Origin: Eretmocerus hayati
Lineage: Eukaryota > Arthropoda > Insecta > Hymenoptera > Aphelinidae
Assembly (NCBI GenBank): GCA_029851415.1
Contig: CM056742.1
Coordinates: forward strand, 153,145,121-153,209,120
DNA length: 64,000 nt
Direction of reading: 5' to 3'
Shown here: in pieces, positions 14,687-26,400 of the stretch
Position numbering within the stretch: position 1 is the stretch's first letter
How the letters are laid out: every line of letters starts with the position of its first letter
Notes under the pieces: generated by a model
The model's database searches: none
Seen by the model: only the letters and a program-made list of their open reading frames with translations
Told to the model about the DNA's origin: nothing
Program-made: the position numbers and the translations under genes

Positions 14687-17600
14687 CTAATAAGAACGGA
14701 TCGCAGGTGGAACTGTCGTGCACTCCTTCTCATCTAGTGTCTGATCAATGACTGGTCTGTAATGGATCTTGACCTGTTGGGGAAATAACAGAAATCATAA
14801 TTATCTTTCATCGTATGATCGCAAAACAAAAAAGCAAGGAACAGGATTAATCGAGTAAGGAGTCTTACATCTCCAGTCTTGGGATCAATGTCAGTGAGAC
14901 TGTGTTTCCTCCAGTGCTGATCTATGGGCTTAGCAGTCTGTCCATCAATAGGTTTGCTGTAGTCATACTCATCGATTCTATCTTTGAAATCTTCTCGGGC
15001 ATGAGCACCACGACTTTCCTTACGATTCTCAGCAGAGTAGATAGTCTGCACTGCATTGATCATCAGATTTTGTAATTCCAACGATTCAACGAGATCCGAG
15101 TTCCAGATCATGGACCTATCGTTAAGTTTGAGATCGTCCAACTTCTTGTAAATAGCTGACATCTTCTTGCAACCTGCAAAAGAACGTGATCAAAATGAGT
15201 TACAAACGATAAGTTAGAACTTCGCGATAACCGATGTCTATAAATGTTCATTACCTTCTTGCAACGAATCTGCTTGTCTAAAGACTGCAGCATGGTTCTG
15301 CATGATCTTCTGCATATTGAGCCTCAACTCAGCTGTCGAAATGTTTCCACTTGCATGCCTTATGCTGTCAAGATTGGCAACTGAAGCTTCACCAGCATCC
15401 TATAAAATTTGTCATGAATCAAATTTTGATTTAGGTGTAGGATAAGGTGGCTTAGATACCGTTCTAAAAAATTAAAATATTAATCCTCAGAGAAAATATT
15501 TGAGCTCACCTGTCTGAGTGTACCAATAGATTCTCCAGGCTTGTTCTCTGCTGCGATAGTCTTAGCACAAGCTCGTCCAAACACAACCAAATCCAACAGC
15601 GAGTTGGCTCCCAGCCGGTTCGCTCCATGGACCGAAGCGCACGCTGCCTCGCCGCAAGCATATAGTCCGGGTACAACCGCGTCATCGTTGTTCTTACGCG
15701 TGAGAACCTGTCCCTTGTAGTTAGTAGGAATGCCCCCTATGATATGGAAATGAAATAGCGATCTCTGTGATTAGGCTCTAGACACCCTAAGTATTAAATG
15801 AGAAATAAGGATTGTGAGAAGTTGACAGAGATAACTTGATGCAGTATTTCAACAACGAAAACAGTTTCAAAACTTATCTATGCTTCCTGTGAAATTATTC
15901 ACTCTCTAGAATTTTTCAAGAACACATGATAGTTGCCTTACCCATGTTGTAATGGACAGTTGGCAATACAGGAATAGGCTCACGCGTAACATCAACTCCA
16001 GCAAAGATCTTTGCAGTTTCAGAAATTCCAGGCAACCTTGCGGCGAGCTGTTCTGGTGGAAGATGATGCAGCTGCAGGTAAATGTGATCTTTTTCGGGTC
16101 CAACACCTCTGCAAGATCGAAAAGATAATTCAATAATTATAATCGTCAGCATCAATAAAGATACATCTATAGGACCCAACGTGTTGAAGAAAAGTAACTG
16201 ACCTGCCCTCACGAATTTCAATGGTCATTGACCTTGACACAACATCTCGAGAGGCAAGATCTTTTGCCACTGGTGCATAACGTTCCATGAATCGCTCTCC
16301 CTCGCTGTTGACCAAATATCCACCTTCTCCTCGGCTACCCTCGGTGATCAAGCAACCAGCTCCATAGATTCCTGAAATTTATAATATTTCAGCCCAATTG
16401 ATCATTTTTCGAAAAAACTTGGCCAGAGTTTGAAAACTCTGTTGGATTTCTTTTTTTATAGATTATTCAAAATAGATGATAGTCACAACTAACCGGTGGG
16501 ATGAAACTGCACAAACTCCATATCCTGGTTTGGAAGTCCCGCTCGAGAAACCATTGCGGTACCGTCACCGGTGCAAGTGTGCGCCGATGTGCAGGAGAAA
16601 TAAGCTCGGCCGTATCCACCAGTTGCCAACACGGTGTTCTTGGCGCGGAATCTGTGCAAGGTACCATCTTCCAGACAAAGAGCAATTACTCCTCGGCATT
16701 CGCCATCCTCCATCAAGAGATCCAAAGCAAAGTACTCGACGAAGTAGTTACAGTCGTAGCTGAGAGATTGACCGTACAGAGTGTGAAGAAGCGAGTGACC
16801 AGTTCTGTCCGCAACACAGCAGCAGCGATGAGCTTGACCTCCCTTACCGAATTTAAGCGACTGACCACCGAAAGCTCGTTGGTAAATCTTTCCTGTGGGT
16901 GTGAAATAAAATAGTCAGATTGATGCCAGATATTTCTTCCAAGATTTGCATCTGTGTTTTTTTCATAGAAAAAAGCTTCAATATTTTCCAAGTAAATCAA
17001 GTGATTGGGACATGATTTGAATTACCGAATTCGATCGGGTTCTTATACAAAATTTTCATCAGAGCTGATCAAGATCTCATGACATAAAAATGATTATTTC
17101 AATAAATTTCAATCGAAAAAGTTGCAACTTCGTCCAAATTTGCATCGAACGATTTTTTGCAAACCAAAAAAGAGTAAAATGAGTTTAATACAATGATTCT
17201 TGCACAGTATCTGTTACTAACAATAAGTGTGGACGCCTACAGCGCATCGGTTTCCTAAATAGAATGAAGTGAACATGTCCAAGTATTGAAAAACAGCAAC
17301 TTCATTGCTCAAGGGACGGATGAAAAAACAAGCGAAACAAACCATGACAACTGAACATGTTATTGTAATTTTCAGGGCAATCCTTTTCTCCAAAATCTGT
17401 ATCCGTGATTAGGGACCTCGTTAAAATTCTTTCGGGAGTATAAAAAAAGTCGATATTTTTATATACATTCATTTTTATTTTGTACTTTTGCCATATTTTT
17501 CTTTTAATTATAATGGATTCAGAGGACTTTATTAGAGATAGTGGTGATGACCAAGACTTTCGTGACGAGCCAGATGATGAAGTCGAGACTCCAGCAAATG

Positions 17601-20600
17601 GACCCGAATCAAATGCCGGAGACAATCGCGAAGAAAACAGATTGAGTCTGAACAGTGCAACTCGTAAAACTGCAAAACGAAGGTACTTAATAGACTATCC
17701 AATCGGATTCCTTGCTCGCATGTAATGCTTATTCGACACGACAAGCTGATAAAACTATCGCTTCTAGTAGAACTCCAAGTTTCTCATGATCAGAGAGAAA
17801 GAGAGAGAATGAGAGATTAACGGAAATCAAGCTCTCGGCGAAACTTTAGCATAATGATTTGGACAATTTTTAATTGATCGTAAATTTCAAAATTTTTTAC
17901 TAATATTAATGCAAACTGTAATGAAATTTAGAAGATCAGGATCTGGAAGTCCACCTAATCAGATTCGTTCTGATAATCTAATACAACCAAAGAAAAACTG
18001 GCGCAGTGCAAACGCATTCATCAACTTTGTACAGGATTACAAAGAGGTATTTAGAATGTTCGATGAGTTAAAAATAAAGCATGAATAGCTTTCAAAATAC
18101 GGGCTTGTACAATTTTAGGATAATCCAAACCCTATCAGTGGCAAAAATCTCTTCAAAGTCTGCGGAGAGAGGTGGAAAGCTATGAGTACGGAAGAGAAAC
18201 AACCCTACATATCTGCAGCCAACACAGTCAAGCGGTTGAAAAACCGCAAAGTGACAGATTGCAATGACCAATATGTGAAGAAAACTTGTACACGTGTGTC
18301 AAAACGAAAAGCAGAAATTAAAAGAAAAGAATCAAATAAGAAGAGGTCCCAGGTTATCTTCTCATTAATATTCCTCGCTTTTATATTGTTTAAAAAATTT
18401 TTATAAAGTAATGATTCGATCAGGTGAAATATGTTTTGATCATTTTTAATTTTTTTATGTTAGCCTACGTTAAGCAACATCATCGTCGTATCGGATACAG
18501 AATCGTCGGAAGCGCCGGAGATGAGCGATCCTGAGTATTTCTAATAAATGTACTTTATCAAAGTTCTGTGTTAAATATTTTTTGAGTGAAATTTCTAAGC
18601 TACCGGTCAGGACTTTTCCGAGAGTTTTCGCGATTTGCGTTTGAATAGAGCATGATTAGGGATTAGGTGAGATTTCAATCAGGACTACATATATAAATAA
18701 TACTTGGGGAGATTATCTTTCCAATTGATGAAACCAAAAATCAAATAATTGACTTGCACTGAAAAATTCAATGCATCATTTTTATAGCAAGAGAAGCTAC
18801 CATGATTGAAATTGGTTGCTGCTGCAGCTCTCAAATATAATTCTATTTTGCTCCATTAATGCACCAAAGGCTCTTCAATTATTGACTCAACTCACCATCA
18901 GTGGTTCGACTGAAAGGCATGCCGCAGTTCTCTAATTCAATGACAGCATGAGGGGCCTCTCTTGTCATGTAATGGATAGCATCTTGATCTCCAAGCCAAT
19001 CAGAGCCCTTGACTGTATCATACATGTGCCATTGCCACTGATCTTGTTCCATGTTTCCAAGAGCTGCATTGATACCTCCTTGAGCAGCAACAGTATGAGA
19101 TCTGGTAGGGAACAATTTGGTCACCACAGCTGTCTTGAATCCTTCCTCCACAAGACCATAGGCAGCTCTGAGGCCTGCTCCTCCAGCACCAACCACCACA
19201 GCATCGTAGGTATGATCAACCAATGGGTAGTTTTTTGAAGCTCCATCCGTGATTCTAGCACCCTTGCTATCCTTAGTGTAATGAAGAGATCGTTGGGAAG
19301 CTACAGGTAGACCTATTTTATTCTGCAGATACAAAAATGTAATAATCAATTCCCACTTGCATCCTTCAAGACTTTTTTTTTTAAACTTAGATTTTTTCAA
19401 ATTGTATTTTTTGAGTATTTTTCATGTAAGGCTATTCATTGAACAAAATTTCTCCAAGCTTTCATCAAGCTCTTCATCAAGAAATTGACCAATACTGAAG
19501 AAGTCTAATGAAGTCAAGTTGAGCCAAAATACATGATAGTATTGAAAATTGAATTCTATCTTATCAATTCAATGATAATTAACAAACAGAAATTAATCAG
19601 CAATACTCATGCTGACTATCATTCAGTCCAAGAAAGCGATAAATCCTTATCATTAACATGCATGTGTCAACTATTCCATTGACAGACATGCACTGACAGT
19701 GAAACGGCTCTCAGAATCGATCCATAGGTCATTATGTTACATAAAAGTGTTTTTATTTGATTTGATTGCTGTAGCACTGTCATTTTAGCTCATATATGAT
19801 AGTTGTTGGAACTTCAGTAAGTAGACTGGAATTTTTTCCAAGCAGGGAGGCTCGACATTGAAATTTGTTGTCACGAATTGGCATTTTACACAATTTTGTA
19901 GCCAAAAAATGAAAATACAGTGAAATTGCATGAAATTTCACATTATTGCACAATATTGAAAATTTGATTAGCATTAGTAGACAATAATTGTAGCATTGTC
20001 AAATGAGATTGTCAATGATATTAGCCAACAGGATCTGACTCAAAAGTCAATACGTGCACCATAATTGGAGGAATTTTGATAATAATGAGGTGAGTAAGGG
20101 GTCGAAAATATCGATTTAAAAATACTTTCGTGGACGAAGCAAAGAAAAATACTAGAAGAAAACAATGTGTTTTCTCATAAATTATTGAAAATATGAAAAT
20201 TTGAGCTGAGAAACACAATTGAGGGACAACTGTGGACAGTCAACAAAAGCTCGACTCGTGCATTATGTATATATCGATAACGCTGCGACGCAAGTAAACT
20301 CTGTACACATACTTTCACATGTCTCAATTTTGATGAGAAAATGCTTTTTATGCGGGTAACAACAAATTGCACAAAAAGGCCCCACAAGGGTTTACGTGGT
20401 GTAACGAATTTTCAAAAGCATCAATAAATGACATCGGTTCGAAATATTGTTTTGGCGCAGCTTCACCTGCAATCCCCGCGTGAGCCACGCTTATCAGCCT
20501 CCATCATCAGCGAAAGACTCGAGGCAAGAGGTCAGTATAAGCATAAGAGAGGCAAAAGAATCAAAAAGTTCCAACAGCTCTGTTTTGGAAGCTCCGCGCA

Positions 20601-20810
20601 TCGTTGACAAATGTCAAGGTAAGAATAGCAGAATACACAATTCCAACAGTATATAAGAGCTTACATAACACAAGCATAGGTAAACGGGGGTGGACAAGTG
20701 GTATTGAAGTTCAACCTCGAAAACGGGGTAGAATATAGAATTTAGCTTACCATAGACGTGGAGGGCAATCCCTTAGCCAGGACGCCCGAAAGCTTGAGAA
20801 TCGAGCTCAT
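14687..20810 (-). CDS. SdhA: Succinate dehydrogenase flavoprotein subunit, mitochondrial (SDHA)
   Basis: Complete gene, nine coding exons: 20810-20751, 19322-18896, 16892-16494, 16371-16203, 16108-15942, 15736-15510, 15399-15255, 15173-14869, 14773-14687. All junctions are GT-AG and in phase, giving 661 aa, the usual length for animal SDHA. The protein is the catalytic subunit of respiratory complex II: it oxidises succinate to fumarate in the matrix and passes electrons through FAD to SDHB. Visible features are a basic, Ser-rich presequence (about residues 1-50), the dinucleotide-binding [13 protein letters not shown] (62-74), the covalent FAD site [11 protein letters not shown] with His96, the active-site [30 protein letters not shown] and [11 protein letters not shown], and the invariant C-terminus VPPAIRSY. 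The ATG at 20810 is the only start giving a presequence that splices in phase. The intron between 16892 and 18896 carries an HMG-box gene on the other strand. This is the housekeeping copy; a diverged paralogue follows at 23.5-30.8 kb. Confidence 0.97.
17513..18544 (+). CDS. Small HMG-box protein nested antisense in an SdhA intron
   Basis: Four exons, 17513-17682, 17932-18046, 18119-18352 and 18464-18544, join in phase to 199 aa. The stop TAA at 18542 overlaps a polyadenylation signal AATAAA at 18543-18548. Residues 1-35 are very acidic ([16 protein letters not shown]). Residues about 80-128 form an HMG-box-like core: [19 protein letters not shown], then [20 protein letters not shown], with the aromatic/Trp spacing of the fold. 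Residues about 134-173 are strongly basic ([15 protein letters not shown]). The tail is acidic. An acidic-HMG-basic layout suits a chromatin protein. Its size and divergence recall the MST-HMG-box sperm chromatin proteins of Drosophila, but that subfamily call is inference. The third donor (CAG|GTTATC) is weak. An unspliced reading would instead end at 18406 with a hydrophobic tail, which looks like intron. The whole gene lies in the SdhA intron 16893-18895. Confidence 0.75.
20461..20618 (+). other. Exon-like segment in SdhA intron 1 (unassigned)
   Basis: This GC-richer segment is flanked by an AG (after TTGGCGC) and a strong GTAAGA donor at 20619. Two plus-strand frames are open through almost all of it. 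I recognise no domain and cannot identify partner exons. It could be a non-coding exon or chance. Confidence 0.2.
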
Positions 20811-20924
20811 GTTGACGTATTATGCTCGAGAGCACAGCACACTGCACAATATGCTAAATAAATTAGAGCACCGCACCGAAACGACACCACAAAACAGATC
20901 ACCCTTTTTACTCGATGAGCAATT

Positions 20925-20946
20925 CGGGATAACTGACTGATATTTT
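20925..20946 (-). promoter_or_regulatory. Candidate SdhA initiator region
   Basis: Read on the minus strand, ATATCAGTCAGTTATC contains two arthropod initiator-like TCAGT motifs about 120 nt upstream of the SdhA ATG, in a locally GC-richer stretch (20930-21250). This is consistent with a transcription start. No TATA box is evident. Confidence 0.3.
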
Positions 20947-23459
20947 ACGGTGCACCGGGATCACCTCGCGCGCTTCTCGCACGGCAAAGCGATCACCGAT
21001 GTATACGCAATTTAAAACTTCACTCCGATCAAATATCTATAAAGAAACTTCGCCAAGATTATTTGGCGAAGGGATAAACTATCGTTCGGAGTCCTGGCTC
21101 CGACCGCCACTAAAAATCCCGAAAGAACGTCGCAGACGACTTGAATCACAATCACACGACTACGATATATATAGGTATAGTGTGGAGTTTCAAGTCTGCG
21201 CAGCCTCGGAAGTGTCAGGTCAGACTCAGAGCAGCCAACGGTGTACGCCCACGCAAGATCAGCTGCTCGATTTTTTTGTGATTTTCCATAGGAATTTAGA
21301 CTAATTTTTTGACAGTTGGTGACAATTCACGGTTGAATCAAAGAATTTCGAATCCAGAGAATGACGGTTTTTCTCGATAGCTTCACAAAATGTGCTGACG
21401 GTAAAAATTATTTGGCCCTGTGAGGTGTCAGCAGTGGCCCGCCACCGTGGCGCCACATTCGAATTTTTTTTTTATTCTCATTGGTAAAGTTAAACTGCAT
21501 AACGTGTACGTTTATTTGAGTAAGAAAACTTTGCTCGCATCATGAAAGTGCTTGAATTGCCGTGTTGAGCTATGCATAACTTTGTTCTTACGGATGAAAA
21601 TGAAGGAAAATTTATCGAGACTTACATTGAAATGCTGTATTTTATTAGGTGCTCTAAGAGTTGACAATTATTATTAATTTGGGGACACATGGCCCGTCGT
21701 GCTATGAGAATAAAAAAATTTGAAAATTATTGAAAGGTTGTTATCATCAATATCACGATTGTCTAAAATCATCAGCCTTTGTGCAATATTTGTTAGGACC
21801 GAACGACGTAGGTACGAATTATAATATGACCAAAAATAAGACAGCGTCAGAGCTAACGTAATGAACTCTTCGAGCAGAATATATTGGATTAAATAAAAGT
21901 GAGCCGAGACGTCAACAGCACGCAATAAAATATTATTAACTCTCGACAAAGCTCACGAGATAGCGTAAAAGGTGTGACCGGATGTATTGACACACGATAA
22001 ATTTTTATTGATGAAATGCAAACGAGCCATGTGTAGCATTATTTCTTTCCATTCATCATTACCAGGATCATTGCACCCTTAATATCGACTTATTGACTGC
22101 CCCCTAAAAGATCATCATCTGAAATCTGAATTTCCTGAACAGCTTTGATGAGAAAAGGATGCAAAATCATTTCGAAGAGTCATTTATTATTAAAAAAAAA
22201 ATCATAGATAGTATTATTAGAAAAAATCTCCACGCTCGCGTTCATTAAAAAAAATTGCTCCAACTATCCAATTCAGATAAGAAAATGAAGCAAAAATTAA
22301 CTCGAGGAAATAATTGCATGCAGTGTATACAAGCCGTTTAAACAAATCTAGCATAATGAGTCTTCATAGAATCGAGTGATATGCGCTATTGTCTGGTCAG
22401 TCAATGAACGCGGCAAAAGACAACTGGCGCACAGTGGTGCGGTGCATGGCTGTGCTATCACAATGGATTGAATCAAAATTAAAACGGCAGCCGTGAGGTT
22501 AAACGGTCCGTGATCTCGTCCCTGATGCTTTCATTCGATGTTAATTTAGCCTCGATAAGCTATACATGCAGAGACCACCAATCGAGCTGTCTTGACTGAC
22601 AGCAAGCATGCAAAGCTGATCTATATCACTTTTCGTCTTTTTTTCGTCTTCTTTTACCCTGATCTGCATGAATGGCTATATAGTCGTGATGCTGCTTTGG
22701 AAGCTCTCTTTTTGGACCAAAGTCGTGTACACATCTTTTCAATATGATCTTATCATCGGTGGCACGTGTTGAGCCTCGGTCTCGTCGAGCGTAGAATCGA
22801 TCACCGGCCGGTACGATATGCAAATCTGTAAAGTGAGAAGAAAACACCTGTTTCACAGAGTCTGTCTATCTCGTTTACATGCTACCTCGCACTTGTAGAT
22901 ATTTTACCATAATACCACGCGATAATGCGATTTCTCTTCATTTTTTGCACTTGTCTTGCGAATAAGAAATATTATCGCAATCAGTGATTCTAATTATGGC
23001 TATATGTAATTTCATAGTGAGAGATTTTGTAAATAAACTTTCTTCCATTGCGATGAGTGCAGTGATAAATGAACATAATTGAGCGCGTAGTGTGTCTGAT
23101 CAATCACTATTTGATAAGAATAAGACAAATGGATAAGTAGATACAGAGAGTTCTGTGGATTATTATCATATTCTTATTGAGATTTGAATGTGAACGGGCA
23201 TAGATCAGCAAATTCAAATTTTACTGCCTCATCGAATGGTGATCGCGAGTAGATGATCATCTCTAATTAAATTTGACTTTCGCGACTACAGCACGGTTGT
23301 CAAGATAGCTTAGTTCAATTTCGACTCTGATTCTAACTTTCACTTTAACGCGATAGATACCGAACGTCCGATATAAAGTATCTTGTCGTATTTAATCCTC
23401 TTTGAATACTGTCGTTCATGAACTGATGAAATTTCCATGAATGTACTTTATAAAACCCA
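20947..23459. other. Intergenic region between SdhA and its paralogue
   Basis: SdhA upstream sequence followed by AT-rich spacer. The only coding-like segment I can see is a 76-codon minus-strand frame at 22626-22856, listed separately. The rest shows nothing I can identify. Confidence 0.4.
22626..22856 (-). CDS. Hypothetical small basic protein or exon
   Basis: The 76-codon frame begins MKQVFSSHFTDLHIVP and ends in a basic tail GKRRRKKDEK. It is richer in G+C than its neighbours. Its amino-acid composition (many Asp, Arg, His, few low-complexity residues) looks more like protein than most random frames here. An alternative reading is an internal exon: a pyrimidine-rich tract ending in CACTTTACAG lies just inside the frame at about 22835-22827, and a CAGGGTAAAA donor-like site lies near 22664. 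No family is recognised. Confidence 0.22.
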   Translation of the reverse strand: MKQVFSSHFTDLHIVPAGDRFYARRDRGSTRATDDKIILKRCVHDFGPKRELPKQHHDYIAIHADQGKRRRKKDEK

Positions 23460-26400
23460 CTAGTAAAACAATCCCTCAGATAGAGCTTTCGAGCGAATGA
23501 CTAACATTTTAATATGACATAAACTAGAAGAAAATTGACCAATTGGCGCAGATTGGCACGTATTTTCCATCAAAAACTCATACTCCCGTGCAAGCCGGTA
23601 GTCTTGAAGAGATAAATTGAATTGGACGACCTTCCCAGGAAAAAAAGAATAATATATAACGATGAAACTCTTTAAATTACCGAGCCATCCTCTTGAGCCC
23701 AAGAAAGTGTATGCTTTCTCCAATGCTCACTCAACTCTTTCTTCGTCTGACCCTCTAATGGTTTCGTATAATCGTACTCGTCAACCCGCTCCTGCAATCG
23801 AAACAAATCCAGATTTTTATTATGTTCAACACAACTCAAATTCACGCGAGAAACTAGAAAGAATGTTTTACCTTGAAATCGTCTCTGGCGTGGGCACCTC
23901 TAGATTCCTTGCGATTTTCCGCAGAGTAGACAATCTGCAAGGCACATAGCATCAAATTCTGCAACTCTAGCGCCTCGATCAGCTCTGTGTTCCAGATCAT
24001 TGACTGATCCTGTACCTAAGAGTGCAAGTTTATCATCTCATCAGTCCCGAACATATTGGCATTGCAAGTTTGTGTGTTAACCAAATACTCGCACGAATAC
24101 TACATCTAAGGCAATATTTATGAATACGAACAAGGAATAGTTAAAAATTCAACCCAGTCACTACAAATTTTGGCATTCATAATGATTCTCGATGCTGGAA
24201 AGAAAAATGTTTGAGATTGATGTTGATTTCACCATCTTTTTGAAATGCAAGTCCTTGTCAAAAAGTAATTTGTGGATCAGTGTGACCATTGCTCGGCCTT
24301 CGGTAAATTAAAAATAGTAAATTGGAAACTTACACATATGTCGGGCAACTCGCACGTGTACAACTTGGTCATTTCTTTACAGCCTCGTTGTAAAATGTCA
24401 CAGGTTCGAAATACCGCGCAATACCTCTGCATGACTCGCTGCATTTTATCCCTCAACACTGCAACCGGTACGCTTCCGCTTGCGCAACGAGTAGCCTCGA
24501 ATCGACAGATTGAATCTTGTCCAACTTGCTAAATATGAAAAAATTTGTCAGTCTCAAAAACTCATCAAGCCCCTTACGATCAACCATTCGCAATATACTA
24601 TTCTACAGATCAATTCATGGATGATAATATTTTTTAATGAAAATTTTTCTTCAGCAAGAGAGGGTAATTTCCATAGTAGTGAAAAAAGTCTTACTGGAGG
24701 AAGATCATACAGGCGCTGTCCAGGTTGGCAAAGACTGCTTATATTGTCGGCCACAGCTTTTCCAAAAACTAGAAGCTCGAGCAAGCTGTTGGCGCCAAGC
24801 CGATTGGCTCCATGAACGGAAGCGCAAGCAGCCTCTCCAGCAGACCATAACCCTTCTACTGGTAGATCTTGTTCATTTTCTCTCGTTAAAACCTGCAATA
24901 AATTAATTCGTTTGATTAATTTTCATTTCCTTGTAAATATCTGCCATAAAAATCGAAAGATGTGGCACCGAGTGGAAAACTGACCATAAACACATTCATG
25001 TGATGGAAAAAATGAAAAAACAGTTCACAGAACTAGTTTTGATCGCAAGCGTTGGAAGAATTTGGCTCGAAACAAACCTGGCCTTTGTAATTTGTGGGTA
25101 TTCCACCCATATTGTAATGAACCGTGGGTATGACAGGGATAGGTTCCCTCTCGACGTCAACTCCGGCAAAAACCCACGCCAAATGAGATATTCCAGGTAA
25201 TTTTTTACGTAAAACTTCTTTGGGCAGGTGGTGCAGTTGTAAATGCATATGGTCCTTGTGCTCGCCTACACCCCTAATGATATCAAACTTATGATCAATA
25301 TTATCCGTAGAAAATTGAACATTTTCTCGCATTAGAGGTGTTTCATTACCTGCCCTCAAGAATTTCAATTGTAATACATCGGGATACGACGTCACGAGAG
25401 GCTAAATCCTTTGCTACAGGTGCATATTTTGGCATGAACGCCTCACCAAGGGAATTTACCAGCATACCACCCTCGCCCCGAGCTCCCTCTGTTACGAGTA
25501 CTCCCGCTCCGTAGATACCTTTCAATAATGAAGCGACTGTGATTTATTCCTTTTTCATGATGGAAATCAAGTAATTTGATTTTCTGCCACAAGTGTTATA
25601 TCATTTTCATACGAATGAGATGAAGCGGACTGTACATACCGTTCTGATTGGCGATGTCTATCTTTGATTGTGGGCTATTTAGCAGATTTAAAAAAATGCT
25701 TGGAAAGTTTAATCGAAACTCACCAGTGGGATGGAACTGCACAAATTCCATATCTTCGAGTGGAAGACCGGCTCTGCTAGCCATAGCAAGTCCATCGCCG
25801 GTGCATGAATGAGCACCCGTACAAGATTGGTAGCATCGGCCTACTCCACCTGTGGCCAGAACCTACTGAACATCAATGAATGCAAAATTTGCAAACTTAT
25901 CTATCAAAAATGCTCATATTTTGTATAAAAAATTATCAAATATCATCCGTGAGCTTGATCGTTCAATCTAGTATTATCTTAGATCTCAACAACCTCGAGA
26001 GTTAATTCAAGTCAACTATATTATTTGTAATCGATCGCCTAATTTACCAGAAATTTTAGCAGCCAAATCTCATCGGTAATATAAATTCTAAAATTATTAC
26101 AATTAATTAATTGCAAACCGTATGGTGTGCGCGAAATCGATGCAGCATTCCAGTTTCAAGTTCCCAGGCTATGACTCCGCTGCAACACCGGCCCTCGAAG
26201 AGCAGATCGAGGGCAAAATACTCAACGAAATAGTGAACCTCGTATCGCAGCGATTGTCCGTACAAAGTGTGTAATATCGAGTGTCCCGTTCGATCGGCTA
26301 CTGCGCAAGTTCGATGAGCCTGTCCACCCTTACCAAATTTCAATGACTGACCACCGAAAGCTCGCTGATAAATTCTACCATCAGATGTGCGGCTGAATGG

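Noticed and set aside
16476..17000. Frames of 72-137 codons on either strand at 16.5-17.0 kb
   Set aside because: All are shadows of the large SdhA exon at 16494-16892.
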